Source: an uncultured Ruminococcus sp.
GTDB taxonomy: Bacteria; Bacillota; Clostridia; Oscillospirales; CAG-272
Assembly: GCA_902791785.1 (NCBI GenBank)
Contig: CADAXH010000002.1
Location: 1 to 24,504 of the forward strand
Direction: 5' to 3'
Length of the DNA stretch: 24,504 bases
Part shown: in pieces, positions 1 through 6,871 of the stretch
Layout of the letters: each line of letters opens with the position of its first letter
Numbering within the stretch: the first letter of the stretch is position 1
Notes under the pieces: model-generated
What the model was told of the DNA's origin: nothing
What the model saw: only the letters and a program-made list of their open reading frames with translations
The model's database searches: none
Made by a program: the position numbers and the translations under genes

Positions 1-4
1 CGTT

Positions 5-1660
5 TTACATGAATAATCCTCCAAGCACTATTGCAGCAACAATGATCAGAATAATAATCAGTATCTTGAATATTGCCTTCCTTACAAACGGAACATTGTA
101 GTGAATTGAGGAGGTGGACATGGTGATGAATTCGTAAATCAGATTAAAAAGCAATTCTCTCTGTTTTTTCAGTACGTCTTTCTCCATGTGAACATCTTTT
201 TCCAATACCATGGTTTCTCTGTCCAGGGAATCATACTCTTTCCACTTTATTTCTTCAGTACTCGGATCTCCGGTTCTGGCAAAATTAGTCCACATGTTCT
301 GAACAATACGTGCCAGCTTTTCGTCGCCTCTGTCTCCTGTATAAATGGTTTCATCCAGGTTGTTGAAAACGTATGCAAGTTCAACAGCGTGACATGCCTT
401 TCTGAACTTCATCGTAGAAGGTTCAGTCCAGTAATACATATATGTCCTGCCGCCGTTTTTCCTATGTTCTTCCGCCTGTTTTACAGCCGGAAGCCTGAAA
501 AGCAGTTCGTTGTAGAATTCAGATATTCTCCAGATACTGTGGCCTTTCAATCCTGATATGAATTTCTGGGCCTTTGCTTTGTTCTCGGGGGAGAGAGCAT
601 TGATATCATTTTCGAATTTGATCGGCATACTGAATCTGTAAGCTACGATTCCGCCGAGTTCACCAACCCAATAATTCATTTCATTGGCATTGGTGCCGAT
701 CATGATATCTATATCTTTCGTCTTTCCTTGCTCATATGCAATGTAAGGATTCTCAGGAATAAGCTTGCCGTCCCTCTGAGGGAAATTGTTGTACTGGTTG
801 ACTTTCTTATTGATTGTCACCAGTTCGGACTCGTTTAAACGCAATAAGTCGTCTACACTCTTGGCGCCTGTCTGTTCAATAATCAGGTCGGTGAAGTACT
901 TGCATTCCTCTTTGGAGAAGGTAAGTGCAACAGATCCGCTTTCGCATATCACACGTTTGTAAAGGCCGTGCGATTCCTCTATTATAGGCAAAAGCGATAC
1001 GCTTCCGCCTCCTGCGGACTCTCCGAAAATGGTTACGTTGTCCTTGTTTCCGCCAAAAGAGGAAATGTTTCTGTTAATCCATCTTAGAGACTCAATCTGA
1101 TCAAGCAGTCCGAGATTCGGTGCATCAGAGTATTTGTCTCCTCCGGACAGGTATGACAGATCGATGAATCCCATTATTCCTGTTCTGTAACCGACGGTTA
1201 CAAGAATAATGTCAGGATGAGACGCCACAAAATTATGGCCGTCATACAGAGGATCCGAAGTTCCGCCCCAACCATATGAACCACCATGGAAAAAAACCAT
1301 TACGGGCTTGTTTTGGTCATTGCAGCGACTGTTGACCCATACGTTCAGATACAGGCAGTCTTCGCCCTGTTTGTAGTATGAAGCCACTTCTGTAGGCCAT
1401 TCGGTCTGAATAGGACTCTTACCGAAGTTGTAGGCCTCATACACCAGCTCGGAGTCGTCAGCCTTTTCGGGTCTTTTCCATCTCAGCTCACCCAATGGTT
1501 GTTTTGCGTACGGGATCCCTTTGAACGCAATGATTCCGTCAGATTCTTTTCCGACAAATGTTCCGTTGCTGCATTTTGCAGAAAGGGAAACATCATATTC
1601 GCCATTGAAAACCCTGTTTTCAGAGTACAGGGTTTTCAGGCTTTCAATATCGGTTTTCAA
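5..1660 (-). CDS. Type-B carboxylesterase/lipase with C-terminal membrane anchor
   Basis: An alpha/beta-hydrolase of the type-B carboxylesterase family, 551 residues, predicted to hydrolyse an ester (or related acyl bond). Seen: family signature EDCLYLNVW (100-108), oxyanion HGG (125-127), nucleophile elbow GESAG with Ser215, acidic residue Glu327 in GTNANE, and catalytic His424 in CHAVELAYVF, so the triad is complete. There is no N-terminal signal peptide. Residues about 529-551 form one hydrophobic segment preceded by Arg/Lys, so I infer a C-tail-anchored enzyme whose catalytic domain faces the cytoplasm. The start is TTG, immediately after the TAA of the NRPS-like gene (TAATTG), served by AGGAG about 10 bases upstream; no ATG fits. 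It is the last visible gene of the STAS/NRPS operon. Natural substrate unknown; it could release or trim the NRPS product, or be a general esterase. Confidence 0.9.
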   Translation of the reverse strand: MKTDIESLKTLYSENRVFNGEYDVSLSAKCSNGTFVGKESDGIIAFKGIPYAKQPLGELRWKRPEKADDSELVYEAYNFGKSPIQTEWPTEVASYYKQGEDCLYLNVWVNSRCNDQNKPVMVFFHGGSYGWGGTSDPLYDGHNFVASHPDIILVTVGYRTGIMGFIDLSYLSGGDKYSDAPNLGLLDQIESLRWINRNISSFGGNKDNVTIFGESAGGGSVSLLPIIEESHGLYKRVICESGSVALTFSKEECKYFTDLIIEQTGAKSVDDLLRLNESELVTINKKVNQYNNFPQRDGKLIPENPYIAYEQGKTKDIDIMIGTNANEMNYWVGELGGIVAYRFSMPIKFENDINALSPENKAKAQKFISGLKGHSIWRISEFYNELLFRLPAVKQAEEHRKNGGRTYMYYWTEPSTMKFRKACHAVELAYVFNNLDETIYTGDRGDEKLARIVQNMWTNFARTGDPSTEEIKWKEYDSLDRETMVLEKDVHMEKDVLKKQRELLFNLIYEFITMSTSSIHYNVPFVRKAIFKILIIILIIVAAIVLGGLFM

Positions 1661-4651
1661 TTATTTCTTTCTCCTGAATATGTGAGCAACAGACTGGAAG
1701 AAATTCTTTTTATCCTTGAGCTTGTCCTTGATTTCGCCAATTGTTACATCTTTTTGAGAATTGTGTGTTACAAGCAGCTGAGCAACTTTAACGTAAATGT
1801 CTTTGAACCTTTCAATGCTTTCGTCATTGTATCTGCTTGCCGCATAGTCAATCATGAGCTGAAGTCCTTCGGCACCGTCAAGAATTTCCATGTCGAGAAT
1901 GGTCTGTGAAGCAGCCTGGTTCTGTCTTACATCTACAGGCTCAATGTTGAAGCTTTCAAGACCGCCCATATCACGGATATCCTGCTGGTAAAGCAGATAT
2001 GCGGATTCGCCGTTTGCAACCTGGTTGTGCAAGTCAACATACGGATAGCAGCTGTGTTCAATTCCTTTGTTTACCTGGTCTGAAACGTCAGCAAACACAT
2101 TTCTGAGAGTCTGCTTGTCGTCAAACTTGATACCTATCGGCAAATCACGGAAGAGAAGACCAACTGTGCTCATCATCTTCATATCCTCACGGCCGTTGTA
2201 AATCCATGAGAGTTTGATGTTGTTTGCTTCATTGTAAATTGAAATTGCAAGCGCAGCCACTGTGATGAAGAATTCATTTCTGGATATCTTGTATGCTTTT
2301 TCCATGGCTGTCATCTGAGGCTGTTCAATGCCGAGAGTGGTGAACAGTTCGCCCATTGCATTTTCTCTTGACATGTGATCAATCTTCGGATAGCTTGACC
2401 ATTCGGTTCCGTCAAATTTCTCTTCGAAATACTTTTTGCTTTCCTCGTAGAAGCTGCTGCTGATTGCATCTTCACGTTTCTGAAGCATGAGATAATAGTA
2501 GTCGGTGTCGATCGGAGCACCCATGTAAGCGTTGCCTATTCCCGTCATGAATACCTTGAGGGAGGTGCCGTCAAACAGTGAGTGGTGTACGTCAAAGAAC
2601 ATGTATCCTGCTTTTTCAGTTTCAAAGATGCGGCATCTGAACAGTTTTCCGCCTATAATCTTGAACGGGTAAACAAGAGTGTCCTTGATGAACTTGAATT
2701 CGAACTCGGTTGTCTTTTCAACGTGGATCTTTTCAAGTATTTCGGGGGTGTATTTCTGAACGAGGTTGCCGTCGTCGTCGTATGAGAAAGTTGTCAGGAG
2801 TGCAGGGTGAGCCTTAATGACTTCATACATGATGTCAGCAATTTTTTCCATTTCAAACAGTTCTTTGTCAAGTTTCATGACAGAGAAGAGGTTATACATT
2901 GTGGAGTTTGGAGTGTACAGCTGATAGTCTATCATGTAGAGCTGTTCGGGAGTCAGGCGGTGAGCCTTCTTCATTGATTCAAGGTTCTTTTCATCCGGAT
3001 CTGTTCCGTCGTCCTGTTCAAGCACTTTTTCGTAGAGTTTTGCTATCTTTTCAGGTGTTCTTCCTCTGAAGATTTCTGATGTTGTCAGACCTTTCAGATC
3101 GCACTCTGTAATCATTTCAATTGAAGCAAGAGAGTCTCCGCCCATCTCATAGAAATCGTCTTTGATTCCGACTCTTTCCAGTTTGAGGACCTTTGCCATT
3201 GCTTCGCAGAGAGTCTTTTCAACTTCATTTGTCGGTTTGACATAATCGTTCATGAAGTCTGTTACGTTTGGCTTCGGAAGTGCTTTTCTGTCTAGCTTTC
3301 CGTTTGGTTTAAGCGGAACTTTGTCTATCTTTACATAATATGAAGGAATCATGTAGTAGGGAAGACGTTTCATGAGTTCTTTTCTCAGTTCTTCCGAATC
3401 AAACTTGACGTCTGCAGTGTAGTAAGCGCAGAGATAACTCTTTCCGCCTTCTTCGATTCCTTTAGCCGCAACCCAGTCGATTCCGAGAACTTCCTTGATC
3501 GATGCTTCAATTTCAGCAGGTTCAATTCTGTTTCCGTTGATCTTGATCATGTCGTTGCTTCTTCCGAGCAGGACATAGTTTCCGTCAGGGTTTCTTCTTG
3601 CAAGGTCGCCTGTGTGGTAAATGCCGTTTACGAAAGCTTTTGCAGTTTCTTCAGGGAGGTTCATATATCCGCGGACATACGGGTTTTCAAAGCACAGTTC
3701 ACCCATCTCGCCTTCCGGAACTTCATTGCCGTCTTCGCCTATGAGGAAAATCTTGGAATTGACTTCGGGTTTTCCTACAGGGCATGTCTCATAAGACTTG
3801 TCAATCTTGAATACGCCGACAGCGAAGCCGCTTTCTGAGCATGCGTAAATGTTTATGAGGTCGAGGTTCTTGTTGTAAAGGTTGTTTGCGGGTTCGCTTC
3901 CGACAAACAGCATTCTGAGGAACGGACCTGTCTGATTTCCGAGCATACGTACATATGACGGAGTAAGGAATGTTATGGTGATTCTCTTCATGATGAAGAA
4001 TTTTGCCAGTGCACCGGGGTTTTTGATTGTGGCATATGACACTACAAATGTTTTGCCTTCAAAAACGCTGAGAGCTTTCAGTATAACGATTACCGATGCG
4101 ACAAAGTTCATCGGAGCGAGAAGAGCAAGACGGTCTTTGCCGTCAAACGGTGTCTCGCCATTGATTCTGATTGAATCTATTGCGTATTTAAGGTTGCCGT
4201 ACTCGTGCAGTACGCCTTTCGGATTTCCGGTTGTTCCTGAAGTGTAAATTGCATAAGCTGCATCGTGTTCGTTTACTTCTTCATTTCCCTCGAGAGGTGA
4301 TGTACGCATAACCTCATCCCAGTTGTGAGCTGAAATCTCAAACACACATCCGCAGTCTTTTCTTATGTATGCAATTCTGTCCGGAGCATATGTGTCTTCC
4401 ACAAGTGCCCATGCTGCGCCTGCTTTCCAGACGCCTATCATGGCAATTATGGGCTGAATACCTCTCGGAAGATTGAGCAGAACAAATTTTTCCTTGCCGA
4501 TTCCGTTGTTTTTCAGGTATGCATATACTCTTCCACTCATGTCGTCAAGTTCTGCATATGTAACACCTTTTGAACGGGTTTCATCAAAAAGAACGGCGGA
4601 ATCCGGACTTTTAGCTGCGTATTCTCTTATTGTATCAATAATCGTCTTCAT
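1661..4651 (-). CDS. NRPS-like protein: adenylation, carrier and condensation-type domains (A-T-C)
   Basis: A 996-residue single-module protein that should activate a carboxylic acid as acyl-AMP, load it on its own carrier domain and pass it to an acceptor. Adenylation domain about 1-465: A3 YTSGTTGNPKG (136-146), A5 IYACSESG (268-275), A7 YHTGDLARR (345-353), A8 around GRSNDMIKINGNR, A10 PNGKLDRKAL with Lys452. Carrier domain about 470-545 with GGDSL, phosphopantetheine serine Ser507. Condensation-type domain about 565-965 with HHSLFDG (689-695), matching HHxxxDG, and a C5-like VGLLFRDLPIG. There is no thioesterase or reductase domain; the tail FRRKK is cationic. The ATG at 4651 is chosen because GGTGA precedes it; further-upstream in-frame starts lack a ribosome site and the longest would overlap the STAS gene. 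No phosphopantetheinyl transferase lies nearby. Substrate unknown. Confidence 0.88.
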   Translation of the reverse strand: MKTIIDTIREYAAKSPDSAVLFDETRSKGVTYAELDDMSGRVYAYLKNNGIGKEKFVLLNLPRGIQPIIAMIGVWKAGAAWALVEDTYAPDRIAYIRKDCGCVFEISAHNWDEVMRTSPLEGNEEVNEHDAAYAIYTSGTTGNPKGVLHEYGNLKYAIDSIRINGETPFDGKDRLALLAPMNFVASVIVILKALSVFEGKTFVVSYATIKNPGALAKFFIMKRITITFLTPSYVRMLGNQTGPFLRMLFVGSEPANNLYNKNLDLINIYACSESGFAVGVFKIDKSYETCPVGKPEVNSKIFLIGEDGNEVPEGEMGELCFENPYVRGYMNLPEETAKAFVNGIYHTGDLARRNPDGNYVLLGRSNDMIKINGNRIEPAEIEASIKEVLGIDWVAAKGIEEGGKSYLCAYYTADVKFDSEELRKELMKRLPYYMIPSYYVKIDKVPLKPNGKLDRKALPKPNVTDFMNDYVKPTNEVEKTLCEAMAKVLKLERVGIKDDFYEMGGDSLASIEMITECDLKGLTTSEIFRGRTPEKIAKLYEKVLEQDDGTDPDEKNLESMKKAHRLTPEQLYMIDYQLYTPNSTMYNLFSVMKLDKELFEMEKIADIMYEVIKAHPALLTTFSYDDDGNLVQKYTPEILEKIHVEKTTEFEFKFIKDTLVYPFKIIGGKLFRCRIFETEKAGYMFFDVHHSLFDGTSLKVFMTGIGNAYMGAPIDTDYYYLMLQKREDAISSSFYEESKKYFEEKFDGTEWSSYPKIDHMSRENAMGELFTTLGIEQPQMTAMEKAYKISRNEFFITVAALAISIYNEANNIKLSWIYNGREDMKMMSTVGLLFRDLPIGIKFDDKQTLRNVFADVSDQVNKGIEHSCYPYVDLHNQVANGESAYLLYQQDIRDMGGLESFNIEPVDVRQNQAASQTILDMEILDGAEGLQLMIDYAASRYNDESIERFKDIYVKVAQLLVTHNSQKDVTIGEIKDKLKDKKNFFQSVAHIFRRKK

Positions 4652-4673
4652 CTTTTCACCCATGCTTTCGGTA

Positions 4674-4970
4674 TTATTCAATTGTAAGGATATCAAGGAA
4701 GCCGGTCACTTCGAATATTTCCATAACTGACTCGTTTACATGGACAATTTTCATTGATCCCTGTTTGGTCATTATTTTCTGTGTTGACAGAATGACTCTG
4801 AGTCCTGCAGATGATACGTAATCAACATCTTTAAAATCAAAAGTAAGTTCAGTAACTCCTTCGAGAGAGGGTTTGACTTTTGCTTCAAGTTCGGGGGCTG
4901 TGGTTGTGTCAATTTTTCCCGAAACTGTGATTAAGGCTGTTGTTCCTGTTTTAGTAATTGTAACGTTCAT
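4674..4970 (-). CDS. STAS-domain protein, anti-sigma-factor-antagonist type (SpoIIAA/RsbV-like)
   Basis: A 98-residue single STAS domain. The pattern beta-strand, GKIDTTTAPELEAKV, DFKDVDYVSSAGLRVIL and a C-terminal FEVTGFLDIL helix is that of SpoIIAA/RsbV-type regulators, which bind an anti-sigma kinase and are switched off by serine phosphorylation. Ser53-Ser54 before AGL occupies the phosphorylation position; Ser54 aligns best. The start at 4970 follows AGAGGAG with 7-8 bases spacing; the longer in-frame start at 5036 has no such site. It is the first gene of the minus-strand operon, 22 bases before the NRPS-like start. No RsbW-like kinase, SpoIIE/RsbU-like phosphatase or sigma factor is in the window, so its partner must be elsewhere, or it acts on the enzymes encoded with it. 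Confidence 0.88.
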   Translation of the reverse strand: MNVTITKTGTTALITVSGKIDTTTAPELEAKVKPSLEGVTELTFDFKDVDYVSSAGLRVILSTQKIMTKQGSMKIVHVNESVMEIFEVTGFLDILTIE

Positions 4971-5017
4971 TGTTTTTTCTCCTCTTGAATTGATATCACG
5001 CAAAAAGCTGATACCAT

Positions 5018-5047
5018 ATTTTACACTTTTTTGCAAGGTTAAAACAA
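5018..5047 (-). promoter_or_regulatory. Possible sigma-A promoter of the STAS/NRPS/esterase operon
   Basis: On the minus strand a TAAAAT box (5018-5023, 5 of 6 to TATAAT) lies 18 bases from TTGTTT (5042-5047, weak -35). It is about 48 bases before the STAS start and would give a short leader. A second pairing, TTGCAA (5031-5036) with TATCAG 17 bases on, is also possible. Weak by sequence alone; position is the main support. Confidence 0.35.
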
Positions 5048-5094
5048 TATATATTTGTGTTTTTTTATATTCATAGCTGAAAAAGTGGAATTAT

Positions 5095-5193
5095 ATGACG
5101 AAAAAAACTAAATATACTCGTGAAATTGTGTTTACATCACATGAAAAAAAGAGTAAACTAGACCTCGTTAAAACGATGCTAAATGAGGATTAA
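5095..5193 (+). CDS. Possible small ORF (32 residues) upstream of cstA
   Basis: An ATG at 5095 opens a 32-codon frame, beginning MTKKTKYTREIVF and ending MLNED, with stop TAA at 5191-5193. A weak ribosome site (GTGGA) lies 8 bases upstream. The stop codon is fused to the cstA ribosome site (TAAGGAG), a layout typical of a leader ORF or translationally coupled gene. The peptide is lysine-rich and charged with no membrane segment, and it does not resemble the YbdD/YjiX small partners of CstA in enterobacteria. I do not recognise it. Against it: no clear promoter lies upstream, and a good promoter candidate (5131-5159) falls inside it. Confidence 0.35.
   Translation: MTKKTKYTREIVFTSHEKKSKLDLVKTMLNED
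5131..5159 (+). promoter_or_regulatory. Candidate sigma-A promoter for cstA
   Basis: TTTACA (5131-5136, 5 of 6 to TTGACA), a 17-base spacer and TAAACT (5154-5159, 4 of 6 to TATAAT), with a start expected near 5166, about 46 bases before the cstA ATG. It overlaps the possible small ORF at 5095-5193, so a transcript from here would not encode that peptide. Confidence 0.45.
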
Positions 5194-5211
5194 GGAGAAA
5201 CATAACAGATT

Positions 5212-6705
5212 ATGTGGACTTTTTTTATAGCACTGGCTTTGCTGATACTGGGTTATCTCGGCTATTCGAGACTAAGTGAAAAAGTATTCGGTGTCGATGA
5301 AAGAAAGACACCTGCAGTGGATCATCCAGATTATGTCGATATAGAGCCGCTGCCTAAGTGGAAGGCTTTCCTGATTGAACTGCTTAACATTGCAGGAACG
5401 GGGCCGATTTTCGGAGCTATCAGCGGTGCGTTGTTCGGCCCGATAGTATTCATCTGGATTGTTCTCGGATGCATACTCGGAGGAGCTGTTCATGACTATT
5501 ATTCGGGTATGATTTCTTCAAGAAACAACGGAGCTTCGATGGCGGAAGTTTCGGGGAAATACGGCGGAGTCGTCATTAAGACTTTTTCGAGAATATTCGC
5601 GGTCATTCTGCTCATTCTGGTCACAGCGGTCTTTGTGGTTTCACCTTCATCACTTCTTGCCAATCTGACAAGCGGAACAATCCCATCATGGGTGTGGATG
5701 ATTGTGATCCTCGCATACTATCTTGTGAGCGCAATAGTTCCGATAGACAAAGTTATAGGAAAGGCATATCCGATTTTTGGCGTAATACTCGTCCTGATGG
5801 CAGTATTTGTCCTGGGCGGAATCATGGTGAATCAGAAAGAGTATCCTATGCTTGAAATAATTGACCATTTCAAGGATTTTTCAAAGATGCACGGTGATCT
5901 TCCGTGGTGGCCTTTCATGTTTACCACGGTTGCATGCGGCGCAGTAAGCGGATTCCATGCAACCCAGTCTCCTGTTATTGCAAAATGCATTAAGAGCGAG
6001 AAAGAGGGAAGACAGGTATTCTACGGTGCAATGGTTGCGGAAGGAATAATCGCCCTCATCTGGGCTGCCGCTGCAATGGCATTTTTCCGCACAGACACTT
6101 TTGAAGGTTTTGATGCGCTGCTGAACATGGGCGGAGGAAACTCAATGTCCGTAAGACTTATTGCGGAAACGCTGCTTGGACCGGTCGGAACAATCCTTGC
6201 CATAGTCGGAGTTATTATCTGCCCGATAACAAGCGGAGACACTGCTTTGAGAAGCTGCAGACTCATCATTGCGGAAGTGTCCAGCCTTGACCAGAAAAAG
6301 ATCAAGAACAGGCTCATTATAACAATTCCTCTTTTTGCCGCTGTCATAGGACTCAGCATCTGGAACTTCACTTCGCCGAAAAACTTCAATATACTGTGGA
6401 GATGGTTTGCGTGGTCGAACCAGATGATTGCAGCATTTACTCTCTGCGTCATAACAGTTTACCTTCTGAGAGAAGGAAAATACAGGTTCGGATCCCTCAT
6501 AAGCGCTGTTCCTGCATCATTCATGATTGCAGTTACACTCACGTACATTCTCGGAGAACCGAATATTGCATTCGGTCAGATTATCCCAATGAATATTGCG
6601 TATATAGTCGGAGCAGCAGTGGCTGTGGCAATGTTCATTCTGTACATCGTGCTGCTTCTAAAAATGAGGGTGTTTGTAAAAAACAGGAATCCTCTGGAAA
6701 AATAA
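5212..6705 (+). CDS. cstA: CstA-family carbon-starvation/peptide or pyruvate transporter
   Basis: A 497-residue polytopic membrane protein of the CstA family, which in enterobacteria imports peptides and, in its BtsT branch, pyruvate. Family motifs are clear: AGTGPIFG (61-68), GGAVHDYYSGM (90-100) and SGFHATQSP (246-254), among many hydrophobic segments from residue 3 to about 485. It is shorter than E. coli CstA (about 700), as is usual for Firmicutes members. The ATG at 5212 follows AAGGAG by about 14 bases, longer than ideal, but an in-frame TAA at 5203 limits alternatives (only ATT at 5209 lies between). It stands alone between divergent promoters and a strong terminator. No BtsS/BtsR or LytTR-type regulator is nearby. 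Substrate cannot be assigned from sequence. Confidence 0.92.
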   Translation: MWTFFIALALLILGYLGYSRLSEKVFGVDERKTPAVDHPDYVDIEPLPKWKAFLIELLNIAGTGPIFGAISGALFGPIVFIWIVLGCILGGAVHDYYSGMISSRNNGASMAEVSGKYGGVVIKTFSRIFAVILLILVTAVFVVSPSSLLANLTSGTIPSWVWMIVILAYYLVSAIVPIDKVIGKAYPIFGVILVLMAVFVLGGIMVNQKEYPMLEIIDHFKDFSKMHGDLPWWPFMFTTVACGAVSGFHATQSPVIAKCIKSEKEGRQVFYGAMVAEGIIALIWAAAAMAFFRTDTFEGFDALLNMGGGNSMSVRLIAETLLGPVGTILAIVGVIICPITSGDTALRSCRLIIAEVSSLDQKKIKNRLIITIPLFAAVIGLSIWNFTSPKNFNILWRWFAWSNQMIAAFTLCVITVYLLREGKYRFGSLISAVPASFMIAVTLTYILGEPNIAFGQIIPMNIAYIVGAAVAVAMFILYIVLLLKMRVFVKNRNPLEK

Positions 6706-6720
6706 AGTAAAACAAGTGGA

Positions 6721-6770
6721 AAGTCATATGATTTTTGCAGAAAAGAATGCAAAAGTCATATGACTTTTTT
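6721..6770 (+). terminator. Strong intrinsic terminator after cstA
   Basis: A 19-bp stem (6721-6739 with 6748-6766) with one G-U pair and an 8-base loop GAAAAGAA, running into a T-tract at 6765-6770. Each arm contains the self-complementary AGTCATATGA core. It lies 16 bases after the cstA stop. Confidence 0.92.
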
Positions 6771-6805
6771 GCGCCATGAAAACAATCTCAATTTGAGTAT
6801 TTTTG

Positions 6806-6834
6806 TTGAAGATTCGCCTCATATGTGATAATAT
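6806..6834 (+). promoter_or_regulatory. Promoter of the miaB-mutS-mutL-tgt-GH10-GH3 operon
   Basis: TTGAAG (6806-6811), 17-base spacer, TAATAT (6829-6834), with an extended -10 TGA directly before the hexamer (6826-6828). It sits after the cstA terminator and about 38 bases before the miaB start. No other comparable promoter was seen in the following 11 kb. Confidence 0.55.
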
Positions 6835-6840
6835 TATCAT
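6827..6840. promoter_or_regulatory. 14-bp perfect palindrome over the miaB -10: possible operator
   Basis: TGATAATATTATCA is a perfect inverted repeat covering the -10 box and the likely start region. The half-sites TGATAAT/ATTATCA are those of the classic 7-1-7 Fur/PerR box, but the central base is missing here (7-0-7). Binding by a Fur-family repressor is inference only. Confidence 0.4.
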
Positions 6841-6871
6841 GAGTAAATATGTCTATTGAAAGGACAATAAC

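Noticed and set aside
4652..4696. Longer start for the NRPS-like protein at 4696 or 4663
   Set aside because: The 4696 start lies inside the STAS coding sequence and neither has a ribosome site; the ATG at 4651 has GGTGA at a usable distance.
6721..6766. Repeated AGTCATATGA palindromes as operator sites
   Set aside because: The two copies are the arms of a 19-bp stem followed by a T-tract, so a terminator explains them better.
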